Below, one piece after another: positions 1 through 6,218 of a stretch of DNA of 12,976 bases. The stretch comes from JBDSLU01 sp039916225 (GTDB taxonomy: Bacteria; Acidobacteriota; Vicinamibacteria; Vicinamibacterales; Vicinamibacteraceae). The DNA lies in NCBI GenBank assembly GCA_039916225.1, contig JBDSLU010000007.1:1-12976 (forward strand). The letters run 5' to 3'. The notes below the pieces were generated by a model that saw nothing but the letters and a program-made list of their open reading frames with translations, was not told the DNA's origin and searched no databases. The translations under genes were made by a program, and so were the position numbers. Positions within the stretch are counted from its first letter, which is position 1, and every line of letters starts with the position of its first letter.

Positions 1-924
1 GACCTCCCGCTCGGCATCTACTTCGGGCTGTGGAACTTCTACTGCGCCCGCGGCAAGCTGCATCGGGCGCTGGAGCTGGGGCACCAACGGCTCGCCCTCG
101 GCGAGTCGACCGGCGACGACGAGTCGCGCCTGGTCGGCCTCTACACCACCGCCGCCGCCGACATGTTCCTCGGTCACCTGGCGCAGGCCCGCAGCGGCTT
201 CGAACGGCTGCTCGCCAGCTACCCGAAGGACGGTCTGGCCAACCCGGCGCTCGCCTACGACATCGGTGTGCTGTCGCAGTCGCTGCTCGCCGATACGCTG
301 TGGCTGCTCGGCTCGGCCGAGGACGCGATTCGCGTCGCCGACGAGACGCTGCCCACCGCGCGCCGATTCTCGCCGTTCACCCAGTCGGTCGCCCTGGTCA
401 ACCGGATGATCCTGGCCACGTCGATGGGCGATGTCGCCACCAGCCGGCAGCGCGCGCAGGAGCTGATCGCCCTCAGCTCCGAGCATTCCTACCAGTACTG
501 GGTCGTGCACTGGCGCATCTCGCTGGCGCTGACCGGCATGTCGGCGGCGTCGGCCGAAGCGGAGATCGATCGGGCGCTGCAGGAGGCCGCAGCCTCGATC
601 GCCCTGATGCGCTCGGCCTACGGCAGCAACCTCCAGTGCAGCCGGTTCCTCGGTTGGACGGTGGCCGCGGCTCTCGACTACGGTCGCCTCGAGCTGGCCC
701 GCCGGCTGCTCGACGAAGCCCTGCAGATCACCGCCGACGAGGGCGAGCGCTACTGGGAATCGGAGCTGCACCGGCTGCAGGCGCGCCTGCTCCAGTCCGA
801 GGGCGCGCCGGACGACCAGATCGCCAGCGCCTTCGAGGCCGCGCTCGACGTCGCCCGGATCCAGGGTGCCAAGACGTTCGAGCAGCGCGCCGCCGACGAC
901 CTGAGTCGCTGGCGCTCACGCTAG
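1..924 (+). CDS. C-terminal TPR region of a large AAA-ATPase/cyclase-type regulator (5' end outside window)
   Basis: The frame is open from the first base to TAG at 922-924, giving 307 residues of a protein that begins upstream. It is all-helical and made of TPR-like repeats. Examples are GLWNFYCARGKLHRALELG near the start, YDIGVLSQSLLADTLWLLG at about 80-100, and GERYWESELHRLQARLL near the C-terminus. The last motif is typical of the TPR tails of multidomain bacterial proteins that carry a kinase, adenylate cyclase or winged-helix domain, then an AAA-type ATPase, then TPRs. In those families the tail is a protein-interaction or sensing region. The N-terminal effector domain is not visible, so cyclase, kinase and DNA-binding regulator cannot be told apart. 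An internal ATG at 163 is not needed as a start because the homologous TPR pattern continues upstream of it. I am sure it is coding and fairly sure of the TPR class. Confidence 0.8.
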   Translation, partial: DLPLGIYFGLWNFYCARGKLHRALELGHQRLALGESTGDDESRLVGLYTTAAADMFLGHLAQARSGFERLLASYPKDGLANPALAYDIGVLSQSLLADTLWLLGSAEDAIRVADETLPTARRFSPFTQSVALVNRMILATSMGDVATSRQRAQELIALSSEHSYQYWVVHWRISLALTGMSAASAEAEIDRALQEAAASIALMRSAYGSNLQCSRFLGWTVAAALDYGRLELARRLLDEALQITADEGERYWESELHRLQARLLQSEGAPDDQIASAFEAALDVARIQGAKTFEQRAADDLSRWRSR

Positions 925-932
925 GAAGATCC

Positions 933-992
933 GTGCCTCTCGCGCACGTGTCGCTCGCCGACTCGCATGGGCTCCTGCACTCGCCGCCTCGT
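933..992 (+). repeat. Interspersed intergenic repeat, copy 1
   Basis: This copy begins 9 nt after the stop of the TPR protein gene. Bases 933-968 match 6012-6047 at 32 of 36 positions. A second matching block, 980-992, aligns with 6058-6070 (11 of 13) at nearly the same offset (47 versus 46 nt). The copies lie in the same orientation, each in a spacer downstream of a plus-strand gene. Confidence 0.6.
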
Positions 993-996
993 CAGG

Positions 997-1008
997 TCGG
1001 CTAGCCGA
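997..1008. other. 12-bp perfect palindrome in convergent spacer
   Basis: TCGGCTAGCCGA is fully self-complementary. It lies between the convergent 3' ends of the TPR protein gene (stop at 924) and the terpene-cyclase-like gene (stop at 1083). No T-run follows on either strand, so it is not a convincing intrinsic terminator. It could be a protein-binding site or chance in GC-rich DNA. Confidence 0.3.
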
Positions 1009-1049
1009 TATAGCGGCGTCTCTCCCAGCGGAAGAACCGCCCGCGTCCC

Positions 1050-1077
1050 CCTGTCGGCGTCGTGGTGTTCCGACGGG
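1050..1077. terminator. Weak hairpin beyond the 3' end of the terpene-cyclase-like gene
   Basis: GTCGG (1053-1057) pairs with CCGAC (1070-1074) around a 12-nt loop. The stem can extend outward through one wobble pair to 1050/1077 on the plus strand. It sits just past the minus-strand stop at 1083 in a convergent spacer. It has no U-tract, so it is offered only as a possible transcript 3'-end structure. Confidence 0.2.
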
Positions 1078-1082
1078 CCGGG

Positions 1083-1787
1083 CTATGCGGCTGCGGTCGC
1101 CAATTCCGTCGACGTGGCCAGCTGTCGCTGCTTCCGCAGGAACAGTACGAGGAAGGTGGCGTCGGCGATCGCCGCCGTCGTGCCGATCGTCAGCAGGAAA
1201 TGATCCTCGGGGTAGTGCAGCCGGAAGAACACCACCACCATCGCCGAGCCGAGCGCGCGCGTCCAGTTGGCGGTGAACGAGAAGTAGCGCAGGTCCGTCT
1301 GCCGCAGCATCAGCGGGATGTAGAGGAACGAGATCGACAGCTGAATCAGGTAGGCCGAGCGACCACCGACCGCGTTGTCCATGTGCTGCGCCCACAGGAA
1401 ATACGTGACCAGGCCAGCCGCCGTGGCGATGAACAGGCACATCGGCACGAAGAACGAACGCTTCGTGATCTGCGGCAGGGTGAACTGCTTGTGCCCGAAG
1501 AACAGCACACCGTAGGTGAAGATGAAGCCGGCGTCGAGGAAGAACCAGACGTAGTTGGCCGCCTGGAAGATCATCCCCATGTTGTTGACGGCGATGAAGC
1601 TCCAGACGAATTCCCAGGCGACGTCGCAGCAGCCGGCGAAGACCGGCATCTCGACGAACTTGTAGCGCAGGATGTTGCGGATGTAGATGACGTAGGCGAT
1701 GACCCAGAGGAATGAGCCGACCCCGTAGAAGAAGAACTCGAGACCGGTGTAGTCGGTCCAGTTGATCCAGACGATGTCGGCGATCAT
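1083..1787 (-). CDS. Seven-helix membrane protein resembling Pyr4-type transmembrane terpene cyclases
   Basis: The product has 234 residues and about seven hydrophobic segments, roughly at 17-37, 49-67, 74-97, 112-132, 145-162, 176-189 and 197-217. Size and topology match the small integral-membrane terpene cyclases typified by fungal Pyr4, which protonate and cyclise farnesyl-type substrates. Pyr4 depends on a Glu in an early helix (E63) and an Asp in the last helix (D218). Here AWEF places W58-E59 in the second helix and IADA places D209 in the last, at equivalent positions. The ATG at 1787 has AGAGGG (1800-1795) seven bases upstream. The gene lies 31 bp downstream of the MpaB/Lcp-type oxygenase on the same strand, so the two are probably co-transcribed and work on one isoprenoid. 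The family call rests on motif recall rather than an alignment; an uncharacterised seven-helix family is the alternative. Confidence 0.6.
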   Translation of the reverse strand: MIADIVWINWTDYTGLEFFFYGVGSFLWVIAYVIYIRNILRYKFVEMPVFAGCCDVAWEFVWSFIAVNNMGMIFQAANYVWFFLDAGFIFTYGVLFFGHKQFTLPQITKRSFFVPMCLFIATAAGLVTYFLWAQHMDNAVGGRSAYLIQLSISFLYIPLMLRQTDLRYFSFTANWTRALGSAMVVVFFRLHYPEDHFLLTIGTTAAIADATFLVLFLRKQRQLATSTELATAAA

Positions 1788-1818
1788 CCGCTAGCCCTCT
1801 GTGGTTGGGAGTGCGCGC

Positions 1819-3072
1819 TCATTCGAACGCGGCCGAGCGCAGATCGGTCTGCGACATCGGAATCGAAAAGGCCACCTCGCCGTGGCGGTCGAGGTCGACC
1901 ATGCCCTGCAGGATCAGGCGCGAGAGGCGGGCCGCGAACGACGTGTGCACGCCGACATCGCGGCCGAGGCGCAGAACCAGCGCCAACGCCGCCTTGACCA
2001 CGTTGTGACCGATGAGCGGCCGGACGCCGACGCGCGCGAGCTCTTCCGGCGTCAGCAGTTCGGCCATCGCGATCCGCGGCGCGAAGCCGAGGCCGATCAG
2101 GCGCAGCGGCCACCAGATCATCGCCGTCATCATCGTCAGGTTGTCCTGCGTCAACATGACCCCGTCGGCGTTGCGCTCGGCGCTCGTGTCGTTGCGGCGG
2201 ACGTAGGCGCCGTAGAACGTCGCGGCGTCGGCGATGGTGGGCGGGATGAAGCTGTCGTCGTGCGGGCGCCCGGGCGGTGCGATGCCCATCAGCAGCGCGA
2301 AGACACGCCACACGTAATAGAGGTCCTCGGCTTCTTCGGTGCCGAGCGGCAGGCCGAGCCGGCGCACGCCGTCGATCAGGAGGAAGGAGAACCCCATGAT
2401 CGTCGCGAGCATGTCCTCGTGGTTGACCGGCGCCCCGAAGCGCTCCTGGTAGTTCGGCCGGTAGCGGCCGGCGATGGCCCGCACGCCAGCGTGCAGCAGC
2501 CGCAGCTTCTGGGCGGTGACGATGGCGCGCCCGTTCGGCTGGAACGCGTCGGCGTCCGAGATGTTGATCAGGAGCTGCACCACGCCCATCAACCGGCCGA
2601 ACGGGTGGCGCTCCAGATCCTTCGAGATCGACAGGATCTCGCAGATGCACGGCGCGCCGTAGCCGCGCGGCAGGCTGGAGGCGAGCAGCACCACCACCGA
2701 CGGCAGCGCGTTACGCAGGAAGGCCTGGCCGCCGTTGGCCAGGCGGGCGAGGTCGAGGTCCGGCGGCAGGCCGGCCGACGCCGCCATGAAGGCCTTGAGG
2801 GGCGCCGGCGCGTCGGGCGGCAGCGGCGTGTCGTTGGCGCGCAGCAGCTTGAAGATGGTGCCGACTGCCGGCAGGCCGCCGTCACCGATCAGGCCGGCGA
2901 GGGCGGCGTCGGCTCCCGGATCGCCGGACCGACGCAGCGCGTCGAGGAAGGCATCGTCCGACCACTGGCCGGTGGCTGCGTCGCTGGAGCTCGACAAGTT
3001 GGCCGGGATTGTAATGCGGTTTCCCGCCCGGCCGCTGGAGACGACGCGACTCGGGGTAGGCTGCTGACCCAT
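1819..3072 (-). CDS. DUF2236 / MpaB-Lcp family haem oxygenase
   Basis: The product has 417 residues with no signal peptide. It belongs to the oxygenase family that includes fungal MpaB (cleaves the farnesyl chain in mycophenolic acid biosynthesis) and the rubber oxygenase Lcp. In LcpK30 the haem iron is held by His198, with Arg164 and Glu148 nearby. Here LRLLHAGVR carries His194, Arg160 lies exactly 34 residues before it (HPFGRLMG), and Glu145 is close by in CICE. The following block VNHEDMLATIMGFS is also typical of the family. The start is ATG at 3072, chosen because AGGAAGG (3085-3079) sits six bases upstream. The frame stays open to 3267, but that part is antisense to the signal peptide of the next gene. 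The start codon overlaps the divergent amidohydrolase start within CATG at 3070-3073. The likely substrate is an isoprenoid or other lipid, possibly the product of the terpene-cyclase-like neighbour. Confidence 0.8.
   Translation of the reverse strand: MGQQPTPSRVVSSGRAGNRITIPANLSSSSDAATGQWSDDAFLDALRRSGDPGADAALAGLIGDGGLPAVGTIFKLLRANDTPLPPDAPAPLKAFMAASAGLPPDLDLARLANGGQAFLRNALPSVVVLLASSLPRGYGAPCICEILSISKDLERHPFGRLMGVVQLLINISDADAFQPNGRAIVTAQKLRLLHAGVRAIAGRYRPNYQERFGAPVNHEDMLATIMGFSFLLIDGVRRLGLPLGTEEAEDLYYVWRVFALLMGIAPPGRPHDDSFIPPTIADAATFYGAYVRRNDTSAERNADGVMLTQDNLTMMTAMIWWPLRLIGLGFAPRIAMAELLTPEELARVGVRPLIGHNVVKAALALVLRLGRDVGVHTSFAARLSRLILQGMVDLDRHGEVAFSIPMSQTDLRSAAFE
3010..3015 (+). promoter_or_regulatory. 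Candidate -10 element for the amidohydrolase operon
   Basis: TGTAAT matches the -10 consensus at five of six positions. It would give a start point near 3022 and a leader of about 49 nt before the ATG at 3071. The overlapping opposite-strand hexamer TACAAT (3013-3008) is also a five-of-six match, so the site could fire both ways. No good -35 is present on either strand. A minus-strand transcript from here would start downstream of the oxygenase ATG. Confidence 0.25.
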
Positions 3073-4543
3073 GAGCGCCCTTCCTCGCGCGATGTCGAGC
3101 GCGATTCTCCTCTTGTGGCTGGCCCAGCCTGCGACCGCCCAGACGCCTCCCAAACCTCCTGCTGCCCCGGCGACTACTCCCCCCACGCCCGCGAAAGAAG
3201 AGACGAAGGAGCCTGATCCCGGCAAGGGCGGGCTGTCGGTTCCACGCGACGATCCGTTTCCGAGCACCTACAAAGCGCCGGTCTCGCCGCCGTTCGCGAT
3301 CCGCAACGCCACGCTGCTGACCGCGGCCGGCCCGGTGATCCCGAACGGCACCATCCTCGTGCGCGACGGCAGGATCGTGGCGATCGGCGCCACGGTCGAC
3401 GTGCCGGCCGGCACCACGATCATCGACGCCGGCGGCAAGTTCGTCACGCCCGGCATCATCGACGACCACTCGCACCTCGGCGTCTACGCGGCGCCGGGCG
3501 TCGACGCCAGCTCGGACGGCAACGAAGCCACCAAGCCGAACACCGCCGACGTCTGGGCCGAGCACTCGGTGTGGCCGCAGGATCCGCAGTTCCCGCGCAA
3601 CCTCGCCGGCGGCGTCACCACGCTGCAGGTGCTGCCGGGATCGGCCAACCTGTTCGGCGGACGCAGCGTCGTGCTCAAGGTGGTGCCCGGCCGCACCGCG
3701 CAGGACATGAAGTTCCCGGGCGCGCTCTACGGCCTGAAGATGGCCTGCGGCGAGAACCCGAAACGCGTCTACGCGAAGAGCGGCCCGTCAACACGGATGG
3801 GCAACGTCGCCGGCTACCGCGCCGCCTGGATCCAGGCCGAGCAGTACCGCCGCAAGTGGGACAAGTACCTCGCCGAGAAGGACAAGGCCGAGAAGAAGGG
3901 CAGCGCGCCCGATCGCGACCTCACCAACGAAACGCTGGCCGAGGTCCTCCGCGGCAACATCCTGGTGCACAACCACTGCTATCGCGCCGACGAGATGGCG
4001 CAGATGATCGACATCGCCAACGAGTTCGGCTACAAGATCCGCTCCTTCCACCACGTGGTCGAGGGCTACAAGATCGCCGATCGCCTGGCGGCCGCGGGCA
4101 TCGCCGCGTCGATCTGGGCCGACTGGGGTGGCTTCAAGATGGAGGCGCTCGACGGCGTCAAGGCCAACGCTGCGATCCTGCAGGGGGCCGGCGCGCGCGC
4201 CATCATCCACTCGGACGATCCGTCCGGCTCGCAGCGCCTGAACCAGGAAGCGGCCAAGGCGATGGCCGCCGGCGCGGCGATCGGCCTGCCCGTCGCGCCA
4301 GCCGACGCGATCAAGTGGCTGACGATCAACCCGGCCTGGGCGCTGGGCCTCGACGACAAGATCGGCTCGCTCGAAGCCGGTAAGAACGCCGACCTCGTGC
4401 TGTGGTCCGGCGATCCGTTCAGCGTCTACACGCGCACCGACAAGGTGTGGATCGACGGCGTGCTGCGCTACGACCGGTCGGCGCCGGACACGCGCTGGCG
4501 AACCGACTTCGAGCTGGGCTTCGTGCCCGCGGAGGCCCGCTGA
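3071..4543 (+). CDS. Secreted amidohydrolase (imidazolonepropionase-like), metal ligands intact
   Basis: The product has 490 residues. A signal peptide (hydrophobic AILLLWLA, cleavage after PATA at about 23) is followed by a Pro/Thr-rich linker to about 70. The amidohydrolase fold then begins with a beta-sandwich segment (FAIRNATLL, IPNGTILVRDGRIVAIG). Metal-site residues are present: H133 and H135 in DDHSHLG, K223 in GLKMACGENP (the carboxylated-lysine position), H302 in VHNHC, H327/H328 in SFHHVVEGY, and D382 in IHSDDP. The product should hydrolyse a C-N bond (amide, dipeptide or cyclic amide) in the periplasm; the substrate cannot be read from sequence. ATG 3071 is preceded by a weak GGGGTAGG. 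ATG 3092 is an alternative that also keeps the signal peptide. Its stop overlaps the start of the paralogous gene downstream. Confidence 0.85.
   Translation: MSALPRAMSSAILLLWLAQPATAQTPPKPPAAPATTPPTPAKEETKEPDPGKGGLSVPRDDPFPSTYKAPVSPPFAIRNATLLTAAGPVIPNGTILVRDGRIVAIGATVDVPAGTTIIDAGGKFVTPGIIDDHSHLGVYAAPGVDASSDGNEATKPNTADVWAEHSVWPQDPQFPRNLAGGVTTLQVLPGSANLFGGRSVVLKVVPGRTAQDMKFPGALYGLKMACGENPKRVYAKSGPSTRMGNVAGYRAAWIQAEQYRRKWDKYLAEKDKAEKKGSAPDRDLTNETLAEVLRGNILVHNHCYRADEMAQMIDIANEFGYKIRSFHHVVEGYKIADRLAAAGIAASIWADWGGFKMEALDGVKANAAILQGAGARAIIHSDDPSGSQRLNQEAAKAMAAGAAIGLPVAPADAIKWLTINPAWALGLDDKIGSLEAGKNADLVLWSGDPFSVYTRTDKVWIDGVLRYDRSAPDTRWRTDFELGFVPAEAR
4531..4535 (+). promoter_or_regulatory. Ribosome binding site of the second amidohydrolase, inside the first
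   Basis: GGAGG lies seven bases before ATG 4543, within the last codons of the upstream gene. The stop and start share one base (TGATG, 4541-4545). This arrangement fixes the start at 4543 rather than the longer open frame from 4402, and it indicates translational coupling. Confidence 0.7.
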
Positions 4544-5808
4544 TGCTGCGCCTGTTCGGCTCGCTCGTGCTGTTCGCCGCGGCCCTTCTCGTCGCCACGC
4601 CGGCTCGCGTCCTCGCGCAGCCGATCGCCATCGTCGGCGGACGGGTCCACCCGGTGTCTGGTCCGGTGATCGAGAACGGCACCGTGATCATCGACGGCGG
4701 TCGCATCACCGCGGTCGGCGCGTCGGTGCCGCTGCCGGTCGGGGCACGCGTGGTCGACGCGAAAGGCAAGTGGGTCACGCCCGGCCTCGTCAACGCGCTG
4801 ACCACGCTTGGTCTCAGCGAGGTCGACGCCGTCGCCTCGACCAACGACGCGTCGGCGCAAGGCGAGGCGGGCATCGCCGCGGCGCTCCGAGCCTGGGATG
4901 GCCTGAACCCGGCGTCGGTGCTGTGGACGCCGGCCCGCAACGAGGGTGTCACCTCGGTGGTGGCGGTGCCGACCGGCGGCCTGATCGCCGGCCAGGCCGC
5001 GTTCGTCGACACGCTGGGCGAGACGCGGGTGGCGCTGGTGCGACGAGCCCCCGTAGCGATGGTCGCGAACCTGACCGCGACGACCGCCGAGGCCAAATCG
5101 CGGGGCGACCTGCTGATGCGGCTGCGCCAGCTGCTCGACGACGCCCGCACCTATGGTTTGAAGAAGGTGGCGTTCGAGCGGGCCGCGACGCGGCACTTCG
5201 TCGTCTCGCACATCCACCTCGAGGCGCTGCAGCCGGTCCTGGCCGGCAAGCTGCCGCTGCTGGTCGCCGTCGATCGCGCCGCTGACATCCAGTCGCTGCT
5301 CGACCTGGCGAAGGACTACCGCCTGCGCGTCATCGTCCAGGGCGGCGCCGAAGCGTGGCGGGTCGCGCCGGCGCTGGCCGCCGCCAAGGTGCCGGTGCTC
5401 GTGAGCGCGCTCGACAACATACCCGGCAGCTTCGACGCGCTCGGGACGCGCCAGGAGAACGCGGCGCTGCTGCGGCGCGCCGGCGTGCCGGTCGTCATCA
5501 CCGCCGGCGCGATCGAGACCTTCAACGTCCGCAACGTCAAGCAGCACGCCGGCAACGCAGTCGCCTACGGGCTGCCGTGGGACGAGGCGCTGCGGGCGGT
5601 GACGCTGGCCCCGGCCGAGGCGTTCGGCGTCGCCGACACCGTCGGCTCGCTTGCGGTCGGCAAGGCCGCCAACGTCGTCGTGTGGAGCGGCGATCCGTTC
5701 GAGTTCTCGACCCGTGCCGAGCACGTCTACGTCCGCGGCGTCGAGCACGTCGAACGCTCGCGCCAGGACCTGCTCTCGGATCGCTACAAGACGCCGGGGC
5801 GCGAGTAG
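4543..5808 (+). CDS. Secreted amidohydrolase-like paralogue lacking the metal-binding residues (probable pseudoenzyme)
   Basis: The product has 421 residues with a signal peptide (LFAAALLVATPARVLA, cleavage near 25). It has the same overall plan as the upstream protein: the N-terminal segment IENGTVIIDGGRITAVG, the TPGL strand, and the C-terminal WSGDPFEFSTRAEHVYVRG. Where the upstream protein has HSH (133-135), this one reads LTT (86-88). The position matching its D382 is G322 (VITAGA), and the His pair of SFHHVV is replaced by VQ. All main metal ligands are therefore missing, while the scaffold and an open frame are kept. This argues for a structural or regulatory partner rather than decay. 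Adjacent amidohydrolase pairs of this kind occur in other bacteria. Coupled translation suggests the two proteins form a complex. Confidence 0.82.
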   Translation: MLRLFGSLVLFAAALLVATPARVLAQPIAIVGGRVHPVSGPVIENGTVIIDGGRITAVGASVPLPVGARVVDAKGKWVTPGLVNALTTLGLSEVDAVASTNDASAQGEAGIAAALRAWDGLNPASVLWTPARNEGVTSVVAVPTGGLIAGQAAFVDTLGETRVALVRRAPVAMVANLTATTAEAKSRGDLLMRLRQLLDDARTYGLKKVAFERAATRHFVVSHIHLEALQPVLAGKLPLLVAVDRAADIQSLLDLAKDYRLRVIVQGGAEAWRVAPALAAAKVPVLVSALDNIPGSFDALGTRQENAALLRRAGVPVVITAGAIETFNVRNVKQHAGNAVAYGLPWDEALRAVTLAPAEAFGVADTVGSLAVGKAANVVVWSGDPFEFSTRAEHVYVRGVEHVERSRQDLLSDRYKTPGRE

Positions 5809-5826
5809 ACAGCGCCGGCCTGCGCC

Positions 5827-5956
5827 GGTCATGCGCGCTCGCTGTTCGATCGGCAGGTCACGCGCGCTCCGGGCTCGGTCGGCGGGTGGAGCGCCGGTGA
5901 ACGGTGCGGGTATTCCTTGCGCGATCCGGGACGGCTTGCACCGGTCACGCGCGCTC
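5827..5956 (+). repeat. Three direct copies of a 14-bp motif, GGTCAYGCGCGCTC
   Basis: Copies lie at 5827-5840 (Y=T), 5856-5869 and 5943-5956 (Y=C). The spacing between starts is 29 and 87 bp, the latter being three times 29. No clean copies occur at the intermediate 29-bp steps. They lie in the gene-free stretch after the second amidohydrolase. They may be remnants of a tandem array or binding sites. Confidence 0.45.
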
Positions 5957-5981
5957 CCGGCCGCTGTGTGCGCGAAGAGCG

Positions 5982-6003
5982 ACGTTCGACCTGCGTCGAA
6001 CGT
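5982..6003. repeat. Perfect inverted repeat (9-bp arms, 4-nt loop)
   Basis: ACGTTCGAC (5982-5990) and GTCGAACGT (5995-6003) are perfectly complementary around CTGC. No T-run follows, so this is not a classical intrinsic terminator. It could end transcription of the amidohydrolase operon 170 nt upstream by other means, be part of a REP-like element, or bind a protein. It lies 8 nt before copy 2 of the interspersed repeat. Confidence 0.6.
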
Positions 6004-6011
6004 GTCGATGT

Positions 6012-6070
6012 GTGCCTCACGCGCGCGTGTCGCTCGCTGCCTCGCATTGATCGCCGGCTCGCCAACTCGT
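6012..6070 (+). repeat. Interspersed intergenic repeat, copy 2
   Basis: Bases 6012-6047 match copy 1 (933-968) at 32 of 36 positions, and 6058-6070 match 980-992 at 11 of 13. The order, orientation and internal spacing are the same apart from one base; the middle ten or so bases differ. Both copies follow plus-strand genes. Confidence 0.6.
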
Positions 6071-6086
6071 TGACTCGTTGACTCGG
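6065..6086 (+). repeat. 8-bp tandem repeat ACTCGTTG, about 2.7 copies
   Basis: ACTCGTTG occurs at 6065-6072 and 6073-6080, followed by a partial ACTCGG. It overlaps the end of copy 2 of the interspersed repeat. It may reflect replication slippage. Confidence 0.5.
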
Positions 6087-6218
6087 CTGACCTCACGGAT
6101 CGCTTCAGGAACACCCGCACCGCTGCTCCGACGGCGCTGACTCGCTGCGGCGCCATGGCGTGACCGTTCCGGTTGCCAACGGCTTGCGAGTCGGGTCTGC
6201 GACCCGGACGCCGAGCGG

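Larger units (their letters stand above)
5809..6218. other. 410-bp gene-free spacer with repeats and hairpin
   Basis: I see no credible gene here. Open frames on both strands are short, Arg/Ser-rich and GC-driven. The stretch contains three 14-bp direct repeats, a perfect 9-bp hairpin (5982-6003), a second copy of the interspersed repeat (6012-6070) and an 8-bp tandem repeat (6065-6086). It ends where the permease frame begins without its normal N-terminus, so it probably contains the breakpoint of a deletion or rearrangement. The first in-frame stop upstream of the permease is TGA at 6138-6140. Confidence 0.55.

Noticed and set aside
1801..3216. 471-codon open frame on the plus strand
   Set aside because: It is antisense to the DUF2236 oxygenase, rich in Arg, His, Asp and Gln with no domain pattern, and a product of GC-rich third positions.
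3073..3267. N-terminal extension of the oxygenase frame upstream of ATG 3072
   Set aside because: It is the antisense of the amidohydrolase signal peptide and linker. The ATG at 3072 has a strong ribosome site.
4468..6156. 562-codon open frame on the minus strand
   Set aside because: It is antisense to the second amidohydrolase and the spacer, with low-complexity Arg/Asp/Gln-rich composition.
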